From NCBI RefSeq assembly GCF_001887775.1, contig NZ_CP015519.1, forward strand, positions 3,036,001-3,100,000: DNA of 64,000 bases. Direction: 5' to 3'. The DNA comes from Syntrophotalea acetylenivorans. Lineage in GTDB: Bacteria > Desulfobacterota > Desulfuromonadia > Desulfuromonadales > Syntrophotaleaceae. The notes beneath the pieces are model-generated. The model ran no database searches. It was not told the origin of the DNA and saw nothing but the letters and a program-made list of their open reading frames with translations. The position numbers and the translations under genes were made by a program. Position 1 is the stretch's first letter. The number at the start of each line of letters is the position of its first letter. Shown one piece after another: positions 19,998 through 28,353 of the stretch.

Positions 19998-21959
19998 ATG
20001 AGAACTGGTTGGTTTGCGGCATTGACCGCACTGGCTCTGCTAGCGACGCCTTTGGCGACCGGCACGGCTCTGGCTGCCGACGACGGTGTCTATCGTCTCG
20101 GCGAAGTTGTTGTTTCCGGTGAACAAGAGGGGGTCGAGGCCATCGGCACCACCCACAAGGTAACTGCCAAGGAAATCGAAACACGCGGCGTACGCACCCT
20201 CGACGAAGCCATCGACATGCTGCCCGGTGTGCAAGTCCGTACGGCTGCAGACGGTGCTCCGCGTATCGACATGCGCGGGTTCCGCACCCGTCACGTCAAG
20301 CTGTTGCTCAACGGTACACCCTTCAACGGCACCAACGACGGTCAGTTCGACCCTTCGTTGATTTCGGTGGAGAATATCGCCGAGATCACAGTCACCACCG
20401 GTGGCGGTTCCGAACTCTACGGTTCGGGTGGTAACGCCGGGATTATCAATATTGTCACCAAGAAGGGCACCAAAGGTGCTAACGGTTCCATGGGTGTTGA
20501 ACTGTCCGAGGTCGATGCCACCTTGTTGCGGGCCACCAGCTCCTACGGTACGGAAAAATACGATGTCTTTGTCAGTGGCAGCTACTACGAGCGTGATGCC
20601 TATAGGATGTCAAACCATTACGGCGAAGAACTAAATGAAGATGGCGACGAGCGGGAAAACAGCGACCGTGATCGTAAAAACTTCTTTGCCAACTTCGGTT
20701 ATCAACCGACCGACGCTACGCTGCTAGGGATGACCTTCAGCTATCTCAAAGGAGAGCGGGGTAAGCCGCCTATTACTCTTGAGGGTTACAATAGTAAGAA
20801 GGGGACGGGTGATGTTTTTGCCAAAACGATAAAATATCAACGGCAGGAAGACGAAGAATTCAACGTTCAGTTGGCCGCCAGCCACAACTTTGCCGGGCCT
20901 CTTAGTGTCAAGGGTTGGGCTTATTTTAATCGTCTTGATGTAGATGAGGAAGAGTTTGAAGATGACACTTATTCGACACTCAAAAACGGAAAAAGTGTTT
21001 ATTCCGAAACGGAAATCTCCGGTGCTAACCTGCAGTTGTCTTATGATACGCAGAATTCCGGTCGGGCGACTCTGGGTCTGATGGTGGAAAACGACGACTA
21101 TGAAAGCGAAGGAGATGATGGAGTAGAGATAGACAACGGAGATTTTCAGCTTTACTCGGCAAGCCTCGAATACGAAGTTTCCCCGATGGACAAACTCGGT
21201 GTGGTTCTCGGTGCGGGTGCTCACTTGCAGGATCGTGAAAGCGATAATGAAGAAGACTTTTCCTATCTTGTCGGTCTGACTTACGACCTGTCCGAGGGAA
21301 CCCGACTCAAGGCCTCTCACGCTCGCAAGGTGCGTTTCCCGACTATTCGTGACCTTTATGACACGGATGATGGCAAGGTGAACGAAGACCTAAAAGCGGA
21401 GACCACTTGGCATTACGAAGCTGGTATCGAGCAGGTTCTGCCGGCCAAGACCCTGTTGTCGGTAACCGGTTTCTATATCGATATCGAAGATTACATCGAG
21501 AAAGTCAATGATGTAAGGCAAAATTTCGATGAGTACGAATTCTACGGTGTGGAAGTCGGGGCGGAGAATCGTTACTTTGACCGGCTGTTCTTGCGTGTCA
21601 GCTATACCTACATGAGCACCGAGGATAAGTCGGACGATACCGAACGGGATGAGCTGCAGAATCGGCCCGAGCACAAGGTCACCCTTGAATCGACCTGTAG
21701 TCTGCCTTGGGGTCTTACCGCTTATGCAGGTGCTCAATACATGACCGACAACTATTATTACAGCGTTGACGGTAACGAAGAGCAGGACAAATTGTCGGAT
21801 ATCTTCCTGGTCGACTTCAAGCTCAATAAGGCGGCTGCCAACGGCGCTATCGATCTCTATGTCGGAGTCGACAACGTTTTCGACGAAGATTACGAGCAGA
21901 GCTACGGTTTCCCCTTGGCCGGCCGTACTTTTTATGGTGGCGCGACCTGGAAGTTCTAA
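19998..21959 (+). CDS. TonB-dependent outer-membrane receptor
   Basis: A 653-residue receptor. The signal peptide covers 1-27 (cleavage near TALA/ADD), and a TonB-box-like stretch LGEVVVSG lies near 33-40. A plug domain follows (TLDEAIDMLPGVQV, GGGSELYGSGGNAGIINIVTKKG), then a 22-strand-type barrel ending in phenylalanine (ATWKF). AGGAGG five bases upstream fixes the start. The ligand is unknown from sequence. The ModE-like operator and the tupA remnant suggest molybdate, tungstate or a chelate of them, and the nearby ExbB-ExbD-TonB could energise it. A haem or siderophore ligand remains possible. A strong terminator follows. Confidence 0.93.
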   Translation: MRTGWFAALTALALLATPLATGTALAADDGVYRLGEVVVSGEQEGVEAIGTTHKVTAKEIETRGVRTLDEAIDMLPGVQVRTAADGAPRIDMRGFRTRHVKLLLNGTPFNGTNDGQFDPSLISVENIAEITVTTGGGSELYGSGGNAGIINIVTKKGTKGANGSMGVELSEVDATLLRATSSYGTEKYDVFVSGSYYERDAYRMSNHYGEELNEDGDERENSDRDRKNFFANFGYQPTDATLLGMTFSYLKGERGKPPITLEGYNSKKGTGDVFAKTIKYQRQEDEEFNVQLAASHNFAGPLSVKGWAYFNRLDVDEEEFEDDTYSTLKNGKSVYSETEISGANLQLSYDTQNSGRATLGLMVENDDYESEGDDGVEIDNGDFQLYSASLEYEVSPMDKLGVVLGAGAHLQDRESDNEEDFSYLVGLTYDLSEGTRLKASHARKVRFPTIRDLYDTDDGKVNEDLKAETTWHYEAGIEQVLPAKTLLSVTGFYIDIEDYIEKVNDVRQNFDEYEFYGVEVGAENRYFDRLFLRVSYTYMSTEDKSDDTERDELQNRPEHKVTLESTCSLPWGLTAYAGAQYMTDNYYYSVDGNEEQDKLSDIFLVDFKLNKAAANGAIDLYVGVDNVFDEDYEQSYGFPLAGRTFYGGATWKF

Positions 21960-21988
21960 TCGAACGAAGTTGGTTTAGCTAACAATTG

Positions 21989-22023
21989 CGGCCGGATCCC
22001 ATTGAGGAGTCCGGCCGTTTTTT
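21989..22023 (+). terminator. Rho-independent terminator after the TonB receptor
   Basis: Stem CGGCCGGA / TCCGGCCG with a 13-base loop, followed by six T residues, 30 bp after the receptor stop. Confidence 0.92.
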
Positions 22024-22109
22024 ATGGTGCTTGGTACTTTTCGCAACTTGTGTGAAGGAATACAGGGGCAAAGAATTCAAAAGATGATTTCTCTCGCAGA
22101 GATGCTTTT

Positions 22110-23294
22110 TCAGGGTCGGTTTTTTTTCGCAGCGTCGATTCCTCGTTCCACCAACCGATACACTTCCGGCAACGGCAGGCCGCAATCGATTGCCAGTTGG
22201 CGACAACTTTCATATTCCGGCACCGAGCGCAGTAGCACGTCTCCCTCATAGAAATGCTTGACCTGCGCTTTCCCGAGATTGGTGGTTACAGTACCCGGTT
22301 CGCTGTGCAGTTTGTAGCGGCTAGACTCCCGCCAGCGTACTCCTCCGGCGCTGCTTTCCCGCATTATGATTCGTGCCAGTTGTTCGGATAAATGGGGCGG
22401 GGCGATAACGGTCAAAGCTAAGCCTGGTCGATTCTTCTTCATCTGCAAGGCATTGTAACCGACATCAAAAGCTCCGGCTGTCAACAGGCTGTCCATCAGG
22501 GCGCCGAGCCATTCAGGGTTGGCGTCGTCTAGATGGGTTTCAAGGATCGCCACACGGTCCCGGTCGAGGGTTTCTTCTGCCCCTGTTTCACCGAGCAGGC
22601 CCCGCAGCAGGTTTGGTCGATCCCTCAGTTCCCGTTCCCCGGCTCCATAACCGGTTTTTCCCAGGATCATGGATGGCAGGGTGCCGAAGGTAGCGATTTC
22701 AGCGGCGATAGCCGCACCGGTAGGGGTGACCAGTTCGACTCCGGCAAAATCGTGGACTATCGGCAGGCCGTTAAGGATCTCCAGGGTAGCCGGGGCCGGC
22801 AGGGGAAAGCTGCCGTGGGCGCAGCGCACCGTGCCCCGGGTCATCGGCAGGGGGGTGCAGGCGACCTGCGGATTTCCCAGCAGATGCAAGCCGATGGCGG
22901 CACCGACAATATCGACGATGGAATCGAGCGCACCAACCTCGTGAAAATGGACCGTTTCCAGAGCAACGCCATGAATCCGGGCTTCCGCTTCACCGATGCG
23001 CCGAAAGATGCGCCGCGCCAGTTCTTTAACCGGAGAGGCCAGATCGCTGTCCATCAGCATGCGGTCGATGCCGCTCCAGGTGCGGTGATGGTGTTGCTCT
23101 TTGCAGTGCACGGTCAGTTTGCTGCCGGTAATGGCCTGGCGCTGAACGGTCTTCAGTTCCAGGCGGTAGCCGTCAACGGGTAGTTTCTGCAATTCAGCTT
23201 CGAGATCTGCCAGAGATAGTCCCAGATCGAGCAGCAGACCGAGAAACATGTCGCCGGAGATGCCGGAGAAGGTGTCGAGAAACAGGGTTTTCAT
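22110..23294 (-). CDS. larC: Nickel-pincer cofactor biosynthesis protein LarC
   Basis: LarC inserts nickel into the sulfurated pyridinium mononucleotide to finish the nickel-pincer cofactor, in a CTP-dependent reaction. The 394-residue protein is one continuous frame (in Lactobacillus it is made through a frameshift). It shows LFLDTFSGISGDMFLG at the start, a His-rich QHHHRT near 68-72 and HFHEVGALDSIVDIVG at 116-131. ATG at 23294 overlaps the larB stop by four bases. Neither larA nor larE is in the window, so the client enzyme is unknown. Seen: family and order; inferred: pathway completeness. Confidence 0.92.
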   Translation of the reverse strand: MKTLFLDTFSGISGDMFLGLLLDLGLSLADLEAELQKLPVDGYRLELKTVQRQAITGSKLTVHCKEQHHHRTWSGIDRMLMDSDLASPVKELARRIFRRIGEAEARIHGVALETVHFHEVGALDSIVDIVGAAIGLHLLGNPQVACTPLPMTRGTVRCAHGSFPLPAPATLEILNGLPIVHDFAGVELVTPTGAAIAAEIATFGTLPSMILGKTGYGAGERELRDRPNLLRGLLGETGAEETLDRDRVAILETHLDDANPEWLGALMDSLLTAGAFDVGYNALQMKKNRPGLALTVIAPPHLSEQLARIIMRESSAGGVRWRESSRYKLHSEPGTVTTNLGKAQVKHFYEGDVLLRSVPEYESCRQLAIDCGLPLPEVYRLVERGIDAAKKNRP

Positions 23295-24049
23295 GATGAA
23301 TTCCGTCGGTTGATGCGGGCGGCGGCGCAAGCGGCACCGAAACCGTTGTCAATGTTGACCACCGTGACCCCGCTGGCGCAGGAATTGAGCATGCCGAGCA
23401 GTGCAGCGATGCCGCCGAAGCTGGCTCCGTATCCGACCGAGGTCGGCACTGCGATGACCGGGGACGCCACCAGGCCGCCGATCACCGAAGGCAGAGCGCC
23501 TTCCATGCCGGCTACCACGATGACTACTGCTGCGCTGCGAAGCAGGTCCAGTCGATCGAAGAGGCGGTGAATCCCGGCGACTCCGACATCAACCAGTTCT
23601 TCCACCTCGTTGCCAAGCATACGCGCTGTCTCGGCTGCTTCCCGGGCCACGGGCAGGTCCGAGGTGCCGGCACAGACCACCAGGATCTTGCCAAGGCCGG
23701 TGATTTCAATCGGGTTCTGTATCAGGGAAAAAGTTCGAGCCTCGCTGTCATAAACACCTTGGGGATATTCAGCCAACAGTTGTGCGGCCTTATCCTCGTC
23801 GAGGCGGGTGATCAGCACGTTGCTGTCACGGCGCAGCATGGCCGCGACAATAGTAATCATTTGAATCGCAGTTTTGCTGGCCCCGAGAATCGTTTCCGGA
23901 GCGCCCTGACGCAGTTGCCGATGATGATCGAGGCAGGCAATGTCGAGGTCTTCGTAGGGTAGGGTGGCGAGTCGTTCCAGGGCCTGGTCGACGGAAACCT
24001 GGCCGTCGCTCAAGCTTTCCAGTAATTTTTTCAGGTTGTCGGGATTCAA
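23291..24049 (-). CDS. larB: Pyridinium-3,5-biscarboxylic acid mononucleotide synthase LarB
   Basis: LarB carboxylates nicotinic acid adenine dinucleotide and releases AMP, the first step to the nickel-pincer cofactor. The 252-residue protein has a helical N-terminal part and a PurE/AIR-carboxylase-like C-terminal domain from about 120 (GKILVVCAGTSDLPVAREA, VVIVVAGMEGALPSVIGGL and VPTSVGYGASFGGIAALLGM). It is co-translated with larC. A repeat-filled gap of about 210 bp separates it from the DRTGG gene upstream. Confidence 0.93.
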   Translation of the reverse strand: MNPDNLKKLLESLSDGQVSVDQALERLATLPYEDLDIACLDHHRQLRQGAPETILGASKTAIQMITIVAAMLRRDSNVLITRLDEDKAAQLLAEYPQGVYDSEARTFSLIQNPIEITGLGKILVVCAGTSDLPVAREAAETARMLGNEVEELVDVGVAGIHRLFDRLDLLRSAAVVIVVAGMEGALPSVIGGLVASPVIAVPTSVGYGASFGGIAALLGMLNSCASGVTVVNIDNGFGAACAAARINRRNSS

Positions 24050-24087
24050 GGGATCTCCAAAAAATTAACAGGCAAAATCACAATCTC

Positions 24088-24192
24088 TATCTCACGCTCG
24101 TTCGTTTGGCTCACTCAAGACGCAAAGCCGAAACGAAAAATCTGGAAAGAAGGTTTTGATTGTCCTGGCGTCTTTGCGGTTTTGCGTGAGAA
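24088..24192. repeat. Palindromic element, family C copy 2
   Basis: CTCACGCTCGTTCG, GGCTCACTCAAGACGCAAAG on the left and GGCGTCTTTGCGG, TTTGCGTGAG on the right form an imperfect inverted repeat in the gap between larB and the DRTGG gene. Similar to 7162-7280, and to 50147-50258 in opposite orientation. Confidence 0.7.
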
Positions 24193-24259
24193 ACGTTTGT
24201 CGGTTTTTTTGGCCTTTAAAGATGCTAGCTCGCTTCGCCTCAGCGGCTTGTTGAAAATT

Positions 24260-25354
24260 TCAGAACAGATCATCAATGGCGTCGAAGTCCAGCTCGGTTT
24301 CTGCCAGCGATTGCAGCAAGACGATCTTTTCCTGGTCCTCGGCATCTATTTTGGCCAGGTCATTGGCGATGGTGGAAAAAACTTCCCCGCTGCTGTAGCT
24401 CTCGGCACGCATATAGGGGATCTGGCTGCGGTCGAGAATTTGCTGGGTAACTTTGGAGATGGGAAACAGGCCGGGGATCACCAATCCGGCAATTTTGCTT
24501 CGGTATTCGGGAATGTTGTACAAAGCCGCCAGGGTTACCAGGAGTTCGTTGCGGGTGCTAGTGACGATCAGTAAAGAAGATTCTTCCAGGAGGTCGTGAA
24601 CCCGTTGGGTGGAGGCAGCACCGAGCTGCGTATGGTGAACGATACGCGGTCCGGCACTCTGCTCGCCCTTGAGAGGGACGCCGAGCAGTTTGGCTATGTG
24701 GTTGAGGGTCGGATTCGCCAGCACCGGCGAGAAGTCGAAGCCGGGTACGACCTTGAAAGGTTCTCCGCTGAAGGCTTGCTGCAGGTAGGCCATGGTTTCC
24801 TGCCTTTTTTTCGACAGCAACTTGTTGATCAACATCATCCGTAAGTCGGCCTTTTCCTGGAGGAGCAGGGCCATGTTGAGGTGGACATTGTCAATCACGC
24901 GACCGATGCCGGCATCAGTCACCATCAGGATCGGTGCGTCGAGTAAACGCGCTATACGGGCATTGTTCAGACCGACCACCGACCCGACGCCACTATGACC
25001 GGCCCCCTCGATAATCAACAGGTCGCAGCGTTGCTCCAGTTCCCGGGCTGCTTGCAGGATTTGTACTTCGAGATCGCCGGGCGAGATCTTTTTATCGAGG
25101 ATCTGGCGAGTGGAGTTGGGCTGTAAAACCACCGGCGACATATAATCAAGGTCTTCTTCCAGGTCGTAGATTCTGGCCAGCAAAGCGGCATCCTGGTCGA
25201 CCCACCGGCCGTTAAATAAGGTCGGTTTCGGACCCAGTGGTTTCATAAACCCGACCCGGCGATACTTTTTGCGGGCCATATGCAACAGGGCGATGCTGGT
25301 GGTGGTTTTGCCACATTGCTGTCCGGTAGCGGCAATAAAGATTTTTTTGCACAC
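24260..25354 (-). CDS. DRTGG / phosphotransacetylase N-terminal-like P-loop protein
   Basis: A 364-residue protein with a dethiobiotin-synthetase-like NTPase domain at the N-terminus. A P-loop variant ATGQQCGKTTT lies at 8-18, with LLIIEGAGHSGVGSVVGLNNAR near 112-133. A DRTGG-type domain follows from about 215 to 325. This two-domain layout also forms the N-terminus of some phosphate acetyltransferases, but here the catalytic acetyltransferase domain is absent. It has been annotated elsewhere as a cobyrinic-acid synthase-like protein; I would not assign a reaction. It is divergent from the ECF operon, with a 316-bp shared gap. Confidence 0.75.
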   Translation of the reverse strand: MCKKIFIAATGQQCGKTTTSIALLHMARKKYRRVGFMKPLGPKPTLFNGRWVDQDAALLARIYDLEEDLDYMSPVVLQPNSTRQILDKKISPGDLEVQILQAARELEQRCDLLIIEGAGHSGVGSVVGLNNARIARLLDAPILMVTDAGIGRVIDNVHLNMALLLQEKADLRMMLINKLLSKKRQETMAYLQQAFSGEPFKVVPGFDFSPVLANPTLNHIAKLLGVPLKGEQSAGPRIVHHTQLGAASTQRVHDLLEESSLLIVTSTRNELLVTLAALYNIPEYRSKIAGLVIPGLFPISKVTQQILDRSQIPYMRAESYSSGEVFSTIANDLAKIDAEDQEKIVLLQSLAETELDFDAIDDLF

Positions 25355-25535
25355 GGCGTTGCCTTCCGAGCATGAAAGTTCAGTTAATAGTTTGGCACTA
25401 TTATATAGGCAAGCTCTGTCATTTCAAAGACTTGTTAGCCAGCCGTATGAAATGAATGGTTTTTGGCCTGTAGCAGGGAAATCAAAGAATTGGTTCGGAA
25501 GCATTTTAATCCGACTTCGGGGTTGGGGTAAATGT

Positions 25536-25564
25536 TTGACTCAGCAATAGAAATTCGTTATATT
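25536..25564 (+). promoter_or_regulatory. Sigma-70 promoter of the ECF transporter operon
   Basis: TTGACT at 25536-25541, a 17-bp spacer, and TATATT at 25559-25564, reading toward the ATPase start at 25671 with a leader of about 100 nt. The layout repeats that of the TonB-receptor promoter: the operator starts three bases upstream of the -10 in both. The rest of the 25355-25670 gap shows no gene. Confidence 0.8.
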
Positions 25565-25579
25565 CCACCGGGTATAGCG
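25556..25579 (+). promoter_or_regulatory. ModE-like operator 2
   Basis: CGTTATA, ten bases (TTCCACCGGG), then TATAGCG. Both half-sites are identical to those at 19861-19884, while the spacer is different. Conserved half-sites with a free spacer are what a dimeric regulator site looks like. It overlaps the -10 of the ECF promoter. ModE assignment rests on consensus memory. Confidence 0.75.
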
Positions 25580-25670
25580 AGGTGTTGTTGTGCCGTACTT
25601 TGTTTGGTCGTCATCAATAAGTATGCGGGCGACTTTGATGTTTGCCGTTGAGAGCGGATAAAATCGGACG

Positions 25671-27029
25671 ATGGGCGTAATTTTACGATTGAAGAAGTTT
25701 TCCTTCACCTATCCGGAGGTGGAGGCGCCCGTTTTGCAGGACCTTAACCTGGAGGTCGAAGCCGGCCGTTGTTACTGTCTGACCGGGCCGACGGGTTCGG
25801 GAAAGACGACTTTGGCTCTGGCCCTCAAAGGGTTGTTAACTGCCGGACGGTACGAGGGCGAAATCGAGGTGCCTTCGGTAACTGAGTCGACCGACATGAA
25901 TGTCGGCATGGTACTGCAAGACCCGGAGGTTCAACTACTGACGAGCACGGTGGGTGCGGAGGTGGCCTTCGGTCTGGAAAACCTTTGTGTCGAACCTGCC
26001 GAGATGCCGGAGCGGGTTTCCGCTGCCGTACAGGCCGTCGGACTCGATAAACCGCTGGATTATCCGGTGGATAAGCTTTCCATGGGGCAGAAGTATCGCT
26101 TGCTCATTGCGGCATTACTGGTTATGAAGCCTCGGTTACTTATTCTAGATGAGCCCGGCGCCCAGCTCGACCCGGAAGGTCTGGAGCTTCTTCGTAAGTG
26201 CCTGCGTCGCCTCAAGCAGGACGGAGTCGCTGTTATTTTATGCGAACACCGTCCTGATTCGTTGCTGAGCGAAATCGATACCTTCTGGCAGCTTGATGGC
26301 AGCGGCAGTTTCGCCGAAGGACGCTACCGAGGGGAGGCGCTCGCTCCCTTGGCCCCTTCATCATCGGTCGCTGGAGAAGAGACGGTGCTGCAGGTTCAGG
26401 ATCTTTCCTTTGTCGGGGTCGGTGATCAGCCGGTCTGGTCGCAGGTCTCCTTTCGTGCCGAAAAAGGCCAGCGTTATGCCCTTACCGGTCTGAATGGCAC
26501 CGGCAAGACGACCTTGCTGCGCTGCCTGGCCGGCTTCCTCAGTCCGCACCAGGGAGAGGTACAGATTCTCGGCGGTGCTCCCGATGCCAACCGTTTGCGT
26601 GGCAGGCTAGGATGCCTGTTTCAGAATCCGCAGAAGCAGATCTTTGAAAATACCGTCGGCGATGAGGTGGCTTTTCCTCTGAAGCGCTTGGGGGTTAACA
26701 AGGGGACCGTCGAAGAGCGGGTCGAAGAAACCCTGGCAGCCTGCGGAATCAGCCATCTCATCGATCAGTCGCCCCACAAACTCAGCTACGGTCAGAAGCA
26801 TCTGGTGGCGTTGGCTTCGGTGCTGGCTCCACGCCCTGACTTGTTGTTTCTCGATGATCCTTTGGCCGGGCTGGATGATGGTCACAGCAGTAAGGTGATG
26901 GAGTTGCTGGTGCATTACAATAGGCAACACGGCACGACCATGCTCTGGACCTTCCACGATCCGGAGGCCTGGGAGGGGTGGGCTGATCAGGTGCTGCACC
27001 TTGAAGGAGGCCGTCTTGTTGTCAGTTAA
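25671..27029 (+). CDS. ECF-type ABC transporter ATPase, two fused nucleotide-binding domains
   Basis: 452 residues carrying two complete ABC domains, equal to a fused EcfA-EcfA' pair. Domain 1 has Walker A GPTGSGKT at 39-46, Q-loop Q83, a signature variant LSMGQ at 136-140 and Walker B LLILDEP near 156-162. Domain 2 has Walker A GLNGTGKT at 273-280, signature LSYGQ at 371-375 and Walker B LLFLDDP at 391-397, where the usual catalytic Glu is Asp. It would power the membrane complex made by the next two genes. The proposed start has only a weak ribosome site. Under ModE-like operator 2. Confidence 0.92.
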   Translation: MGVILRLKKFSFTYPEVEAPVLQDLNLEVEAGRCYCLTGPTGSGKTTLALALKGLLTAGRYEGEIEVPSVTESTDMNVGMVLQDPEVQLLTSTVGAEVAFGLENLCVEPAEMPERVSAAVQAVGLDKPLDYPVDKLSMGQKYRLLIAALLVMKPRLLILDEPGAQLDPEGLELLRKCLRRLKQDGVAVILCEHRPDSLLSEIDTFWQLDGSGSFAEGRYRGEALAPLAPSSSVAGEETVLQVQDLSFVGVGDQPVWSQVSFRAEKGQRYALTGLNGTGKTTLLRCLAGFLSPHQGEVQILGGAPDANRLRGRLGCLFQNPQKQIFENTVGDEVAFPLKRLGVNKGTVEERVEETLAACGISHLIDQSPHKLSYGQKHLVALASVLAPRPDLLFLDDPLAGLDDGHSSKVMELLVHYNRQHGTTMLWTFHDPEAWEGWADQVLHLEGGRLVVS

Positions 27030-27708
27030 ACTCTTTTCACCTAGAAAGGTCAGTTTGCCGTCGGCGTCCCTCGAGGGTCCTGCCCCGGCCGGTGATGCCA
27101 AGTGGGTTGGTCTACGAATGCTTCTGGCCCTGACCCTCTCCTGCCTGGCCTTTGCCGCCCGCACCATTCCCTTTCTGCTGGTGTTGACTACCGTCAACCT
27201 GGCTTTGCTCTGGTACTTGGGCAATGGCCAGATATCCCTGCGCCGAGAACTTAAAGCTTTCGTTTGGCAGACCCTGGTTATCCTGGCGCTCTATCTGATC
27301 CGGTTTCAGAACCTGACCGGCCTCTGGGGAGGCTTCCAGATTTCCTGGCAGCTGTTTTTGGCTCTGTTGCCGAGCATGACCTTCGTGCGCAGCACCTCTC
27401 AAACGCGCATCGTTCAGGCCCTGAATCGGGTCATGCCCTGCCGCACGGCTTTTGTGCTCAGTACCTGCCTCAAGTTTGCTCCCCATTTGTTGGCTGAGAT
27501 ACGCAGTATCTACGAAGGGCAGGTTTTGCGCGGTGCGCGCATCTTGCCCAGAGACCTGGCGAAACCCTGGCACTGGATCGATCTGTTGCATTGCGTGGTG
27601 GTCCCGGCGGTGGTGCAAAGCATGGCTTTGGCCGGAAATATCGCTTTAGCGGCGAGAGCCCGCGATTTTGGCAGTCAGCCCAAGCGCACCTGTTGGCCCG
27701 GGCTATAA
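27019..27708 (+). CDS. ECF transporter transmembrane coupling protein (EcfT-like)
   Basis: About 229 residues with five or so hydrophobic helices (roughly 35-50, 50-72, 85-103, 110-127 and 190-210). The C-terminal cytoplasmic part has two Ala-Arg-Gly-like coupling motifs, VLRGARIL and LAARARDFG, which in EcfT contact the two ATPases. The start is a TTG at 27019 (or 27016), placed 5-8 bases after AAGGAGG; the frame opens further upstream at TTG 27001 within the ATPase gene. It overlaps the ATPase 3' end. Substrate specificity lies in the next gene, not here. Confidence 0.88.
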   Translation: MSVKLFSPRKVSLPSASLEGPAPAGDAKWVGLRMLLALTLSCLAFAARTIPFLLVLTTVNLALLWYLGNGQISLRRELKAFVWQTLVILALYLIRFQNLTGLWGGFQISWQLFLALLPSMTFVRSTSQTRIVQALNRVMPCRTAFVLSTCLKFAPHLLAEIRSIYEGQVLRGARILPRDLAKPWHWIDLLHCVVVPAVVQSMALAGNIALAARARDFGSQPKRTCWPGL

Positions 27709-27765
27709 GTGATTCTGATAAGTAGATCTAAACGAGCCGCTGTTGCTCAGGAGAAAATCTCAATT

Positions 27766-28317
27766 ATGAATCCAGTTGTTGAACCAGCCGGCGGTCTGTT
27801 TCGTCTGTCCCTTAAGGATGCGCTTTTTATCGGCTTCTGTGCCGTTTTTGCGGTATTGGCCAGAATGATGCTGCGGCTGCATCTGCATATTTCCGGTCAT
27901 GCCATGCTGGTGACCGCCTTCTTTTTGTTATTGGCCCGGGGCAGCGTCCGCTACCGGTTCGCCGCCAGTTTTGCCGGTCTACTGGCCGGCAGCGCTTCGA
28001 TTTTTCTCGGGTTCGCCAAGAGCGGCCCCTTCATGCTGGTCAAGTATCTGGCGGTAGCCCTGGTCATCGATCTGGCCGGCCTGCTGATGCCGAATCTGTT
28101 TCGTAACTATTTCTGGTGTGCTCTGGTTGGTGGAAGTGCCGGCGCAACCAAGTTTTTTACCGCCTATAGTGTGAATTTTTTAGCCGGCATGGACCGTACG
28201 GTTAATTTTCAGGCGTCGCTGCTGGAAGCGGCTGGCGCGATCTTGTTCGGGGTACTCGGTGGTCTGTTGGTCCCCGTAGTTCTTCGCCGTTTGCATGCCT
28301 ACGGCGTCATATCGTAA
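27766..28317 (+). CDS. Putative ECF S-component (substrate-binding membrane protein)
   Basis: A 183-residue, very hydrophobic protein with about six membrane helices, the size and fold class of ECF substrate-capture proteins. It has no motif I can match to known S-components for biotin, thiamin, folate, riboflavin, cobalt or nickel. Notable residues include HLHISGHAMLVTAFFLLLARG near helix 2 and KFFTAYSVNFLAGMDR before the last helices. ATG 27766 is chosen with AGGAG upstream; the frame is open to GTG 27709. Position right after EcfT supports the role. With the ModE-like operator, a Mo/W-related ligand is the leading hypothesis. Confidence 0.75.
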   Translation: MNPVVEPAGGLFRLSLKDALFIGFCAVFAVLARMMLRLHLHISGHAMLVTAFFLLLARGSVRYRFAASFAGLLAGSASIFLGFAKSGPFMLVKYLAVALVIDLAGLLMPNLFRNYFWCALVGGSAGATKFFTAYSVNFLAGMDRTVNFQASLLEAAGAILFGVLGGLLVPVVLRRLHAYGVIS

Positions 28318-28353
28318 GGAACGGCACCTGGATGCCGTCAACAAGGTGACACA

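Noticed and set aside
25580-25670. Possible riboswitch in the ECF leader (for example molybdenum cofactor or B12)
   Set aside because: The leader is under 100 nt and lacks the conserved cores of either class.
25671-28317. Assignment of the ECF operon to nickel, cobalt or biotin
   Set aside because: No NikM/CbiM N-terminal His motif, no BioY features and no B12 or NikR-type site; the upstream operator points to ModE instead.
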